From Mucilaginibacter sp. JRF (GTDB lineage Bacteria; Bacteroidota; Bacteroidia; Sphingobacteriales; Sphingobacteriaceae): a stretch of DNA of 64,000 nt. The notes beneath the pieces are model-generated. The model made no database searches, was not told the DNA's origin, and saw only the letters and a program-made list of their open reading frames with translations. The stretch is from NCBI RefSeq assembly GCF_015223065.1, contig NZ_JADFBY010000007.1, positions 1 through 64,000 on the forward strand, written 5' to 3'. How positions within the stretch are numbered: position 1 is the stretch's first letter; each line of letters begins with the position of its first letter. Made by a program: the position numbers and the translations under genes. Shown in pieces: positions 18,552-26,807 of this stretch.

Positions 18552-19750
18552 TCGCGCATAATGGCGTGATCCATCTTGTCCCTTTTGGTACGCAGGTAAT
18601 GCTCGTTATGTACGTTGGCCGGTATTTCGATAGGCACATTCTCAACCACCTCTAAACCGTAACCAATTAAGCCCGCACGTTTTTTAGGGTTGTTGCTCAT
18701 CAATCGCATTTTGGTGATACCCAGGCTGCGGATAATTTGCGCGCCGATACCATAATCGCGGTGATCCATCTTAAAGCCAAGCTCGAGGTTAGCCTCAACG
18801 GTATCAAGGCCGTTCTCCTGCAAATGATATGCCTTTAACTTGTTCACCAAGCCAATACCACGACCTTCCTGATTCATGTAAATGATAACGCCTTTGCCTT
18901 CGCGCTCTATCATCTCCATAGCCTTATGCAGCTGTGGCCCGCAATCGCAGCGGCACGAGCCGAATATATCACCGGTTACGCATGAGCTATGCACGCGCAC
19001 CAGGATAGGCTCATCGGGCTCCCAGGTGCCTTTAATTAAAGCCATGTGGTTTTCGCCGGTATCTACCTGTGTGTAAGCTATCATATCAAAATCGCCCCAT
19101 TGGGTAGGCATCTTTACTGATATTTCCTTAGTTACCAATGTTTCGGTACTCAGGCGATAGGCTATCAGATCTTTTATCGATATTATTTTGAGTTTGAATT
19201 CTTCGGCTATCTTCATCAGCTCAGGCACACGGGCCATTTCGCCGTCCTCGTTCATTATCTCGCAGATAACGCCCGCGGGTTCAAAGCCTGCCATAACGGC
19301 CAGGTCAATAGTAGCTTCGGTATGGCCGGCACGGCGCAGTACGCCACCATCCTTAGCTATCAATGGGAATATATGGCCTGGTCTGCCCAGGTCGGCAGCC
19401 TTAATAGCCGGATCGATCAATGCCAGGCAGGTCTTAGAACGATCAGAAGCAGAGATACCTGTGGTGCAACCATGCCCTAACAGATCAACCGATACCGTAA
19501 AATTAGTTTCGTGCGAGGTGGTGTTGCGGGTAACCATCAGGTCGAGCTCCAGCTCCTGCGCGCGCTCGGCAGTTACGGGGGCACATATCAGGCCACGGCC
19601 GTAACGTGCCATAAAGTTAATGGCTTCGGGCGTGGCATTGCGGGCGGCGGTTAAAAAGTCGCCCTCGTTTTCACGATCCTCATCATCAACAACTATAATT
19701 ATCTCGCCATTTTTAAGTGCTTCAATGGCTTCAGGTATGGTATTAAGCAT
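18545..19750 (-). CDS. ribBA: Bifunctional DHBP synthase / GTP cyclohydrolase II
   Basis: The 401-residue fusion supplies both entry reactions of riboflavin synthesis. The N-terminal half (about residues 1-200) is 3,4-dihydroxy-2-butanone-4-phosphate synthase with [10 protein letters not shown] at 22-31, [12 protein letters not shown] and RPGHIFPL. The C-terminal half (about 205-395) is GTP cyclohydrolase II with the zinc cysteines Cys257, Cys266, Cys268 and Cys270 in [20 protein letters not shown] and the NQEGRGIGL motif. No active-site residue is obviously missing. It is not in a rib operon here, which is common for ribBA in Bacteroidota. Its 3' end overlaps tamB tail to tail. Confidence 0.96.
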   Translation of the reverse strand: MLNTIPEAIEALKNGEIIIVVDDEDRENEGDFLTAARNATPEAINFMARYGRGLICAPVTAERAQELELDLMVTRNTTSHETNFTVSVDLLGHGCTTGISASDRSKTCLALIDPAIKAADLGRPGHIFPLIAKDGGVLRRAGHTEATIDLAVMAGFEPAGVICEIMNEDGEMARVPELMKIAEEFKLKIISIKDLIAYRLSTETLVTKEISVKMPTQWGDFDMIAYTQVDTGENHMALIKGTWEPDEPILVRVHSSCVTGDIFGSCRCDCGPQLHKAMEMIEREGKGVIIYMNQEGRGIGLVNKLKAYHLQENGLDTVEANLELGFKMDHRDYGIGAQIIRSLGITKMRLMSNNPKKRAGLIGYGLEVVENVPIEIPANVHNEHYLRTKRDKMDHAIMRDH

Positions 19751-19837
19751 CTTTTAACAGATCAGTATAATAGTAACAAAGTTACGTTAAGGGTGGGTTA
19801 ATAGGGTCGGTATTGTGTAAAATATATCGGCGTTAAA

Positions 19838-21262
19838 TTATGCCGCCTTACGCTTAAAAATACGGTTGAAAAAGCGCTTGTACACTTCCATATCAAACAA
19901 GGCCGAATCAGTCGCAGCTTTGTACGACAGGAACATGCCTATGGGTGCGAGCACAAAGATAGCTATCCACATACCGATGAACGGCGGGATGGCGCCATCC
20001 TTAACACCCTTTTCGCCAATGGTGGAGATAATGTGGTACAGCAAAAAGAATACTACCGATATTACTACCGGCATACCCAACCCGCCTTTACGAATAATAG
20101 CCCCCAGCGGCGCGCCGATAAGGAACAGTACCAGACAGGCAACCGATAAGGTGAATTTTTTTTGATATTCAACCACCGAACGACGGATGCTTTTCATGGT
20201 TTCCTTACTGCCCTCGCTGCGCTGCTTGATCATGTCCTGAATAGAGCGAACCTCGCTTATAGCGGCTGATACGGTGCTGATCTTCTCGTTAATATCAAGC
20301 CCGTACATAATGTCGTTATTCTTAGGCGTAACATAGTTTTTTACCGAGTCGGACTTTTTGGGCAGCGTAAAAAACTTTACATAGGGCGATACCATTTGGT
20401 AGGTAAGATTTACCGTGCTGTCCATCTGCTTCTCAGTCGAATCGCGGTAATGGCGCAGCTGTTTCAGGTTCATCATCACAAAGGCCGAACGAAATTCATC
20501 CTGATTGGTGCGCTTCATGGTCATGCTCGATAGATCGAACTTTTGCTCGGTTTCCTTAAAGCGCCTGCGTATCAGTTTCTGCCTTGGGTAATATCCTTTA
20601 TCTGAGCGTTGCTCGGTATAGCTTATGCCATTTTTTAACCTTAGTATCAAAAATTTATCACCAATGGTACGGTACATGCTGCCCTCTTTGGCCAGCATCA
20701 CATCCATATTATTGGTTTTATCATCCTTACGGTAGATCATGATATCGTACAGGGTTTGCTGATCTTTACCCTTACGAAGTACCCTTACCGTAGCCCCCGG
20801 AAAATTGTTGGTAAAAACACCCTCCTGCAATAACTTGGCCGATTTTTGCTGACGAACGTCATACAACAGCGAGTAGTATTTTAGGTTAGCCACCGGCAGC
20901 ATATAATCCGAAAAGATGAACGCGCTTACAGCCAATATAGCAACCACGATGGTCATGGGGTACATGGCGCGGCGCAGCGATATGCCTGCCGATTTGATGG
21001 CCACCAGCTCATAATTTTCGCCAAGGGCACCATACGTCATGATTGAGGATAGCAGTACCGATAGCGGCAGCGCCATGGCCACGTTGGTAGCCGAGGCATA
21101 CATCATCAGCTCGGCAATAATGTACCACTCAAAGCCTTTGCCCACCAGGTCATCAATATACTTAAACAAAAAAAGCATCAGCAGCACGAACATTACAATA
21201 AAGAATGTTACCAGAAACGGCCTGATGAACGATTTAAGTAGTAAGAGGTGGATCTTTTTCAC
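19838..21262 (-). CDS. LptF/LptG family permease
   Basis: The 474-residue integral membrane protein belongs to the YjgP/YjgQ family, whose members form the transmembrane part of the LptB2FG lipopolysaccharide exporter. It shows the family's N-terminal helix set (LLLKSFIRPFLVTFFIVMFV, IIAELMMYASATNVAMALPLSVLLSS) and a conserved YELVAIKSAGISL element in the cytoplasmic coupling region. A large periplasmic beta-jellyroll domain follows in the middle, then a C-terminal set of helices (FTLSVACLVLFLIGAPLGAI). Bacteroidota members are longer than E. coli LptF or LptG because of an enlarged periplasmic part, as here. Whether this is the F or the G subunit cannot be decided from sequence alone. Confidence 0.88.
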   Translation of the reverse strand: MKKIHLLLLKSFIRPFLVTFFIVMFVLLMLFLFKYIDDLVGKGFEWYIIAELMMYASATNVAMALPLSVLLSSIMTYGALGENYELVAIKSAGISLRRAMYPMTIVVAILAVSAFIFSDYMLPVANLKYYSLLYDVRQQKSAKLLQEGVFTNNFPGATVRVLRKGKDQQTLYDIMIYRKDDKTNNMDVMLAKEGSMYRTIGDKFLILRLKNGISYTEQRSDKGYYPRQKLIRRRFKETEQKFDLSSMTMKRTNQDEFRSAFVMMNLKQLRHYRDSTEKQMDSTVNLTYQMVSPYVKFFTLPKKSDSVKNYVTPKNNDIMYGLDINEKISTVSAAISEVRSIQDMIKQRSEGSKETMKSIRRSVVEYQKKFTLSVACLVLFLIGAPLGAIIRKGGLGMPVVISVVFFLLYHIISTIGEKGVKDGAIPPFIGMWIAIFVLAPIGMFLSYKAATDSALFDMEVYKRFFNRIFKRKAA

Positions 21263-21364
21263 GCTGCAAAAATAAGGAAATAAAATTCCGCAGGCGGGCG
21301 TACCTGTGCCTGTTGTGCAAAGTAAACGTTATAAAATGTTAAGTAGTATAACTATAGCAGCAAG

Positions 21365-21742
21365 TTATGCGCCCAATACGCTGATGAGGTAATCTATCTG
21401 ATTATCCCATATCAAACGGCGTTCGGCTATCTGATCCTCGGTAGCGAAATCGGTAATGGCCAGGGCAACATCATTGGTGAGTTCATCCTGCACAATTTCG
21501 AGCTCGAAGTAGTAAGGCTCATCATCAAGCCACTTAAAGCGCACTAATTTGTACTCTTTGGCGTTAACCAATTTAGCGCGATGCTGCTCATCGTCCCAAG
21601 TAAAGGTGTAAACCTGATCGCGCACGTTAACATCATCGGCAAACCATTGCGAAAGGCCGTTAGGTTCGCTCAGAAAAGTGTATAGTATCCTTGGAGATGA
21701 TTTTATCTCATATTCCAGGTTGAATTTCTTCTTATCGGGCAT
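21365..21742 (-). CDS. START-like domain protein (AHSA1/SRPBCC fold)
   Basis: The 125-residue cytoplasmic protein matches the START-like family common in Bacteroidota. It starts MPDKKKFNLEYEIKSSPRIL and carries FLSEPNGLSQWFADDVNVRD, the turn region found in AHSA1-type SRPBCC proteins, then YTFTWDDEQHRAKLV and FKWLDDEPYYFELEI. The fold forms a hydrophobic cavity, but the ligand is unknown. It is a single gene and the last clearly vertical gene before the tRNA and island. Confidence 0.85.
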   Translation of the reverse strand: MPDKKKFNLEYEIKSSPRILYTFLSEPNGLSQWFADDVNVRDQVYTFTWDDEQHRAKLVNAKEYKLVRFKWLDDEPYYFELEIVQDELTNDVALAITDFATEDQIAERRLIWDNQIDYLISVLGA

Positions 21743-21795
21743 AATCAGGGTTGTAGCACAGCAGCATATAAGCGCCGGCTGTAAAAAGTGAACAA

Positions 21796-21829
21796 TTTTT
21801 CTAAAGAAAACTATTTTCTACTATATTTG
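21796..21829 (+). promoter_or_regulatory. Bacteroidota-type promoter for the tRNA-Met gene
   Basis: TATATTTG at 21822-21829 is an exact match to the Bacteroidota -7 consensus TAnnTTTG. A T-rich stretch (TTTTTC, about 21795-21801) sits near the right distance for the -33 element. The tRNA begins about 38 bases further on. Confidence 0.6.
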
Positions 21830-21866
21830 CAAACCTTTTTACAAAGGCACACAATAAAAACAATCC

Positions 21867-21908
21867 GGCGGGGTAGCTCAGATGGTTAGAGCGTAGGATT
21901 CATAATCC
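21867..21908 (+). tRNA. 5' half of a tRNA-Met (CAT) gene, interrupted in the anticodon arm
   Basis: The sequence has a 7-base acceptor strand GGCGGGG, a D-arm GCTC-AGATGGTTA-GAGC, the anticodon stem start TAGGA, loop TTCATAA with anticodon CAT, and TCC. After 21908 it stops being a tRNA. The next bases are CGTGGTG instead of the completing TA of the stem, and no variable loop, T-arm (GGTTCRA) or 3' acceptor strand follows. The break is therefore in the 3' side of the anticodon stem. Because a tyrosine recombinase gene starts 185 bases later, I read this as an attachment-site remnant of an element that integrated into the anticodon arm. The 3' half was not found in the window. Confidence 0.8.
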
Positions 21909-21935
21909 CGTGGTGTTTGTAGCGAAATGGTTTGA

Positions 21936-21959
21936 AATGGGCGGAAAAGCCCTTTTTTT
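21936..21959 (+). terminator. Hairpin terminator after the interrupted tRNA
   Basis: GGGC-GGAAAA-GCCC at 21939-21952 followed by seven Ts forms a short intrinsic terminator. It would end transcription from the tRNA promoter before the integrase gene and probably belongs to the inserted element. Confidence 0.7.
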
Positions 21960-22054
21960 ATGTTCAAAGCTTTCATATAATACCACCAAACCACAGGTTG
22001 CTCCAGCCGAACCGTTGACAAAACCGTTAACAAAATGCGACCTTTGAGAGAGGC

Positions 22055-22092
22055 GTGGAAACAAAAATTTTTAACCCTAAAAATGTTTCCAC
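22055..22092 (+). promoter_or_regulatory. Inverted repeat immediately before the integrase start
   Basis: GTGGAAACA at 22055-22063 and TGTTTCCAC at 22084-22092 are perfect inverted copies separated by 20 AT-rich bases. The right arm abuts the integrase ATG. It could be an operator, or an arm-type recombinase binding site used in autoregulation. In the mRNA it would also fold into a stem that hides the ribosome-binding region. Confidence 0.6.
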
Positions 22093-23364
22093 ATGGCAAC
22101 CGCAAAAATTGTTACATGGAGCCGTAAAGACAAACACGGCAATTTTCCAATCGGCATTAAAGTATCTCAGAACGGCAATCCCTCTTACCTGTTCGAAGGG
22201 AATGCCCTTGCATCCCGCGATCTTTGGGATGCAAAGAAGCAGCAAGTGAAAAAGAGCCATCCGCATCATATGCGGTTGACGAACTTTCTTACCAAAAGGC
22301 TATCAGAGATTAACGGTAAAATCCTTGAATTCGAAACCGACAAAAAGAGCTACAACGCTGAAGATATTATTGGGGCGATCATGCATAAGCCTGTTAAGGA
22401 ATCAGTACCAGCGCCAAAGCTCCCGTTGTTTAAAGATGTTGCCGATAATTATTTATCAGAGCAAAAGTGCTTGGGTAATTACGATGTGTTTAAGTCAGAC
22501 AGAAGCCGCCTTAAACGCTTTTATGAGTTTGCTGGCAATGAAGTTACCTTTCCTGAAATCACCGTGGAGTTTTTGCGCCGCTATACGCTGTTCCTGCGCA
22601 TGAGTTTTAACAGAAGTAAGAAAGAACAAAAGCCTTTGAGCGACCGTACAGTGACTAACCACTTGTTGGTAATCCGCACCATGTATAATAGGGCAAAGAC
22701 TGCAGGGTTGGTAGGCAACGATACTTATCCTTTTGGTGGCAAAGACAAGATTGTGATCAAATTTGGCAAGACAGAGAAGATCGGTCTGAACGCCGACGAA
22801 ATCAACCTGCTTAGACAATATCAATTCACCGAGCAGCAACGCCATCTACACCATAGCCGCAACCTATGGTTGACATGCTTCTACTTTGCCGGAATGCGTA
22901 TCACCGATGCGCTGCTATTAAAATGGTCGGATTTTCAGAATGGACGCTTTTATTACACCATGTCTAAAAACGGTGAGCCAGGTTCATTGCCTGTTCCTAC
23001 GGCGGTGGCAGAAATTCTTGGGCACTACCTTAATGCAGAGCAAGCGCATGACCTTGTATTCCCCTATCTTAAAAAGCTGGGAAACCCCGATGAACGCTTT
23101 GAATTACGTAGGCGAATTAATTCGGTGACGCGCATGGTCGGCGAACACATGGGTGAAATAATGGCCTTATTGGCGATCAAAAAAAATGCCTCACCTCATA
23201 AGGCACGCCATGCGTTTGCCCAGCGTGCCGAAGAAAAAGAAATTCATCCCAAAGTGCTGCAGAAGATGTATAGGCATGAGAGTATTACCACAACGATGCA
23301 ATACCAATCGAATTTCTCGCATAAGAAAGCGGATGAAGCGTTAGAAGCTGTAATAGATTTTTGA
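22093..23364 (+). CDS. Tyrosine recombinase / integrase (Bacteroidota SAM-like type)
   Basis: The 423-residue protein has an N-terminal arm-binding domain (about residues 1-100), a phage-integrase SAM-like core-binding domain (about 105-210) and a C-terminal catalytic domain. Catalytic residues can be placed as Arg269 in FAGMRITD, His369 and Arg372 in SPHKARHAFAQ, His395 in YRHESI and the nucleophile Tyr404 in MQYQSNF. Such enzymes integrate conjugative or mobilizable elements of Bacteroidota, often at the 3' end of tRNA genes. Here the gene lies 185 bases from a tRNA-Met that is cut in its anticodon arm, in the orientation expected for an integrase at the element's left end. All catalytic residues look intact, so the enzyme may still work. 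Confidence 0.93.
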   Translation: MATAKIVTWSRKDKHGNFPIGIKVSQNGNPSYLFEGNALASRDLWDAKKQQVKKSHPHHMRLTNFLTKRLSEINGKILEFETDKKSYNAEDIIGAIMHKPVKESVPAPKLPLFKDVADNYLSEQKCLGNYDVFKSDRSRLKRFYEFAGNEVTFPEITVEFLRRYTLFLRMSFNRSKKEQKPLSDRTVTNHLLVIRTMYNRAKTAGLVGNDTYPFGGKDKIVIKFGKTEKIGLNADEINLLRQYQFTEQQRHLHHSRNLWLTCFYFAGMRITDALLLKWSDFQNGRFYYTMSKNGEPGSLPVPTAVAEILGHYLNAEQAHDLVFPYLKKLGNPDERFELRRRINSVTRMVGEHMGEIMALLAIKKNASPHKARHAFAQRAEEKEIHPKVLQKMYRHESITTTMQYQSNFSHKKADEALEAVIDF

Positions 23365-23484
23365 AAAATTTAGTCGCACTGCTTTGCTTCTATCAAGTTA
23401 AAAGCAACTAACTTTAAGTTATCTAATTCTTTAAAAATGAAGTAATAAATATTTTTTTTCGCTTTAGTAAACTCTCTGTCGGTC

Positions 23485-23619
23485 ATGATTGCTGAAAAAG
23501 TAAAAAACTATACCTATTTCGTTGGTATCGATATCTCTAAAAATGAATTGGACTTTGCCGTGCTTTTTGGCGGCAAATTCCTGTTTCATAGACAAATTCA
23601 AAACAGGAGGCGTGGGTAA
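23485..23619 (+). pseudogene. N-terminal stump of an IS110-family transposase
   Basis: The ATG at 23485 opens a 44-residue frame containing YFVGIDISKNELDFAVLFGG. This is the start of the DEDD (RuvC-like) domain of IS110/IS116/IS902 transposases, with the first catalytic Asp in GIDISK. After HRQIQN, around 23605, the sequence switches abruptly into RHS-type coding sequence and the frame ends at 23619. The rest of the transposase is absent. The break marks a recombination or deletion joint between an IS110 copy and an RHS gene. Confidence 0.8.
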
Positions 23620-24517
23620 CACGCTGTGGAGCGTAACAGATGCAGGAACGCTTAACCAACCAGGAAGTTATACTTATGACGGTAACGGCAATGTAAAGAC
23701 CGATACTCGGAATGGCATAACAGGTATTACTTATAACATGCTTAACTTGCCGAGCTCAGTGACCAGGACAGCGGGCAACATTAATTACATTTATGATGCC
23801 GCAGGCAGCAAGCTGAGGAAGACAGGTACGGAAACAAGGGAGTACATTGACGGTATAGAATACAGCGGAACGGCAGTGGCGTTTATCAGCAATGAAGAAG
23901 GCAGGGCGGTCCCGAACGGTGCGGCGGCGTATAGCTATGATTATTACCTGAAAGATCACTTGGGCAATACCAGGGCCGCGATAAAACAGGATGGTAGTAT
24001 CGTACAGGTCCAGGACTACTACGCGTTTGGCCAGTCATATAATCCGGGTAACGCATACTCACCAAGCCCCGATAATTGTTATAAGTACAATGGGAATGAA
24101 ATGCAAGAGACTGGGCAGTACGATTACAGCGCGCGGTTCTATGATCCGGTTATTGGGAGGTGGAACGGAATTGATCCACTGGCGGAAGTTAGTAGAATGT
24201 TTTCACCATTTACTTACGGCATGAATAATCCCATTCGGATGATTGATCCGAATGGAATGATTACATACGATCCAATAACGGGAACTTACAAGAATGAGGA
24301 TGGTTCGCCTGCAAGTAAGCCAGATATAGCTGAATATATAAGTGAGACGGCGACAACGGTGTACCAAAGAGGGTCGGGCAATTCAACAGATGATCTCCCA
24401 TTCCATAGAGTAAAACTTGGCAGTCAATTTTACAGTTATATTGGAAATGGGAAATATAAATTATGGTATGATGGCATAAAACCGGATTATACATTTGAGT
24501 CTATATATTGGAGGTAA
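23620..24517 (+). pseudogene. Orphan RHS/YD-repeat core fragment (C-terminal end of a polymorphic toxin)
   Basis: The frame encodes the last YD repeats and the RHS-associated core without the several-kilobase N-terminal body. Seen are [73 protein letters not shown], then PVIGRWNGIDPLAE and NPIRMIDPNGM. The DPxGM point is where toxin tails begin in RHS proteins. The next ~85 residues are variable and end at 24517. The nearest relative in the window is the core of the large RHS gene near 42.0-42.6 kb, similar in protein but clearly diverged in DNA. The upstream end is fused to an IS110 stump, so no normal start exists, and translation from the nearest start codon (23522) would be out of context. 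It looks like a leftover, or donor, toxin cassette. Confidence 0.85.
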
Positions 24518-24968
24518 AATACTTGGTCCAATATTCGGGTTTTTAGGTCGAACGATAGTCGGCCAATTCTCAAGGAAACTTATTGCAGAAGAAGCCGTTG
24601 TTGCAATTGGGGAGCTAACAGGCAAAGGATATACTGCTTCACAAATCGCAGAGTTATTTGTAAGTAAAGAGAGTGATGTGTTAAAAATAATATACAGAGG
24701 TCTAACTGGTTCTGAAAGTAATTCTGGCGCACTATTTTTAGCTGAAGAAGCTGAATATGCAGCTTCGTTCGCTGCTAAAGGCAATGTTGGTGCAAAAGGT
24801 TTTGCAATACCGTCCCAAAACTTCGAGTACATGATAAAAGAAGGTCTAATAAAGACAATGAATGATGTTAATGCAAAAACAGGTCAAAAGGGATTAGAAT
24901 ATATGATCACTAATCCAGCTATTAAGCAGCAAGTATTAAAAGCTATGGTAAAAGTAGGAGGAAATTAA
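24495..24968 (+). CDS. Toxin-like ORF, probably the frameshifted end of the orphan RHS protein
   Basis: This 157-residue frame begins only with a TTG inside the end of the RHS fragment and lies in its +1 frame. Its start, LYIGGKILGPIFGFLGRTIVG, is the Gly-rich hydrophobic linker often seen between an RHS core and its toxin, so the two frames most likely were once continuous. The C-terminal half has a possible ADP-ribosyltransferase-like pattern: IIYRGLTGSESNSGALFLAEE followed by EYAASFA. This is a weak resemblance and I would not assign an activity on it. The next gene starts 2 bases later and looks like an immunity gene, which fits a toxin call. With the frameshift, the toxin would not be delivered by an RHS shell unless recoding occurs. 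Confidence 0.55.
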   Translation: MSLYIGGKILGPIFGFLGRTIVGQFSRKLIAEEAVVAIGELTGKGYTASQIAELFVSKESDVLKIIYRGLTGSESNSGALFLAEEAEYAASFAAKGNVGAKGFAIPSQNFEYMIKEGLIKTMNDVNAKTGQKGLEYMITNPAIKQQVLKAMVKVGGN

Positions 24969-24969
24969 A

Positions 24970-25233
24970 ATGAAATATTGTTGTTTAGAATTTGAGGTAT
25001 ATGCAAAACTACCTTCGACAAGTGCACCAAATATTAGAATAGTGAAGTATCTACCAATGGTGCAATATACTGGACCCATTAATTTGGGATTTTATAGCAC
25101 TTTTGGATATTCTAAATTTGATATTTCTTTACCAAAATTGAATTTAAAATTCTGTCCTTTCTGTGGTGTAGCGTTGACTAGATTTCATAATTCAGACAAA
25201 TACGCAAATGAGATTGAAGGTGAGAGCTTTTGA
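24970..25233 (+). CDS. Candidate immunity protein with zinc-ribbon half-site
   Basis: The 87-residue cytoplasmic protein starts MKYCCLEFEVYAKLP and carries FCPFCGVALTRF, a CxxC knuckle like those seen in small immunity proteins encoded after polymorphic toxins. It follows the toxin-like ORF by 1 base, the standard toxin-immunity order. Low GC content matches the toxin rather than the chromosome. No family assignment is firm. The immunity role is inferred from position, size and the CxxC element. Confidence 0.55.
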   Translation: MKYCCLEFEVYAKLPSTSAPNIRIVKYLPMVQYTGPINLGFYSTFGYSKFDISLPKLNLKFCPFCGVALTRFHNSDKYANEIEGESF

Positions 25234-25414
25234 TAATGGAACTGAAAAGTTTATTTATCTAACCATACTGTTTATTTCCTGTGGCTGAAATCACATAAAC
25301 AACAGTAAACATCCCAATGGTCCCCTTCGATAGGTCAAATAAAAAGAATATTACGATTATATAATAATAAGAAACTTAATAGCATGTAATATACAGCCAA
25401 TTAACGAATAAGTC

Positions 25415-25537
25415 ATGAAAAGCAAATTGAGGTTATTGAGTATTTCATTTTTTATAGTATCAATGAATTTTAGCTGTAGGACGAACGACTATAATATTAT
25501 CACAATAGATTTAGACTCCTTTGATCAGCGCGGGTGA
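25415..25537 (+). pseudogene. N-terminal fragment of a lipoprotein (six-bladed propeller type?)
   Basis: The ATG at 25415 opens a 40-residue frame with a lipoprotein signal (LLSISFFIVSMNFSC) followed by NDYNIITIDLD. This resembles the mature start of Bacteroidota six-bladed beta-propeller lipoproteins. Around 25520 the sequence changes to that of a mobilization-type gene and the frame stops at 25537. The rest of the lipoprotein is missing, so this is another joint in the mosaic. The stretch 25234-25414 between the immunity gene and this fragment holds nothing I can name. Confidence 0.5.
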
Positions 25538-26804
25538 AGAACTATCGGCTGACAAATTTCCGGCTGACCTGCTTTTGGCCGGGGAGTATCGCGGGCGCTC
25601 ATTAAAGTTAACTATGGAGGGAGTGCAGGAAGATTATTGTGGTATCGCGCTTTTTAAGCTTCATTGCGATTTCCATGGTTTTGTACGGGTTTCTTCTCCC
25701 AACCACCTGGATCGTCCGCGAACGGTCGAGCAAACGTTCTATGCGAAAGTTGATCCACAGGATGGTCAAATCCTGTTGCATGATGATCAACTGAAACCCT
25801 GCGATGCGCGGCTGTTACCCACTTCATGCGACCCCACGTATTTTATCAAAGAATTATTAACCATTAAAAATATAGGACTTATGAATCAGAAAAGTTTTGA
25901 ATACAACCGGGATCAGTTGTTCAGCTTAGGCTTCGGCGCAGAGATCGCCAAAGATTTACATGCGAAAATGGATCAGAACCTTACGGATTTTACTTTGCAG
26001 CATATCCGGAAATTTGGTAAGGATGAATTGCACTCGACGCTTCACTTTTCGAAAGGGGACGACGCGCAAAAAGATCTGACATTCTTTAATCGCTTCGACG
26101 CAACGCTGAAAAAGGAAGGAAGGGAGGATCTGACCCAAACTTTTTTTGTTGGACAAAAGTACAACTATACGCTGCAGGAGCGCTATAACATGCTGGACGG
26201 ACGTGCCGTTTTGCGTCCGCAACCTGTAATGGTGGAGTCGGACAGTCCCACAGGCCGTAAAATGGTGCCTTCACCGGGTGGGGAGATCTACCGTTCCTGG
26301 CGGGCGCTTGATTTCAGGAACGCGGACCATAACGGAAATTTTAATTCCAAGATCATCAAATGGAATGATCACGGCAAGGAACTGGAGCGTTATCCGATTG
26401 CCGGAATTGAAGAAAAGTATCAGCAGGACCGTGTAGCTCGTCAACTTGAAAAAGGCAATAAGGTCGATGTAACGCTGATCAAAGACGGTCAGGAAGTAAA
26501 AGCCAGCCTGGTGTCTAACGCGGCTATGCTTCGCCTGGATTTCTTTGATGAGAACGGCGTTAAGCTTGACATAAAGAAAGTTAACCGTCAAGCTTTCGAG
26601 CAAAGCCAGCAAAGTGATCTCTCGCCGCAGGAGGTGCAGCGCCAGGCAGTAGCCAAGGGGGTAGAGCAAAAGGTGCAGGCAAGCGGACAATCCGCCGGAC
26701 AGCAAACAGATAACAAGCAACATCAAAGTAATGCTGCAAAACAAGAGCAGGTAACTAATCAGCAATCAGAAGGCAACCGCCGCAGACAGGGGGCGCGTAT
26801 CTAA
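25521..26804 (+). CDS. Conjugative/mobilizable element protein, 5' end truncated
   Basis: The 427-residue open frame appears to begin at the recombination joint near 25520 (TTG), so its natural start is probably lost. Residues ~1-120 (EELSADKFPADLLLAGEYRG, LHCDFHGFVRVSSP) resemble proteins of Bacteroidota mobile elements. The part from the internal ATG at 25881 (NQKSFEYNRDQLFSLGFG) resembles the start of a separate known type of mobile-element protein with YNMLDGRAVLRP and SWRALDFRNADHNGNF, so a smaller protein of about 307 residues could be made from there. The C-terminus is Gln-rich and low-complexity. No enzymatic motif is seen. It is followed after 3 bases by a small HTH-like gene and then an excisionase-like gene. 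Confidence 0.6.
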   Translation: MISAGEELSADKFPADLLLAGEYRGRSLKLTMEGVQEDYCGIALFKLHCDFHGFVRVSSPNHLDRPRTVEQTFYAKVDPQDGQILLHDDQLKPCDARLLPTSCDPTYFIKELLTIKNIGLMNQKSFEYNRDQLFSLGFGAEIAKDLHAKMDQNLTDFTLQHIRKFGKDELHSTLHFSKGDDAQKDLTFFNRFDATLKKEGREDLTQTFFVGQKYNYTLQERYNMLDGRAVLRPQPVMVESDSPTGRKMVPSPGGEIYRSWRALDFRNADHNGNFNSKIIKWNDHGKELERYPIAGIEEKYQQDRVARQLEKGNKVDVTLIKDGQEVKASLVSNAAMLRLDFFDENGVKLDIKKVNRQAFEQSQQSDLSPQEVQRQAVAKGVEQKVQASGQSAGQQTDNKQHQSNAAKQEQVTNQQSEGNRRRQGARI

Positions 26805-26807
26805 GCC

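Noticed and set aside
21867..21980. Interrupted tRNA-Met as an intron-containing tRNA
   Set aside because: No 3' half follows in the next kilobases and no group I intron structure is evident; an integrase gene nearby explains the break better.
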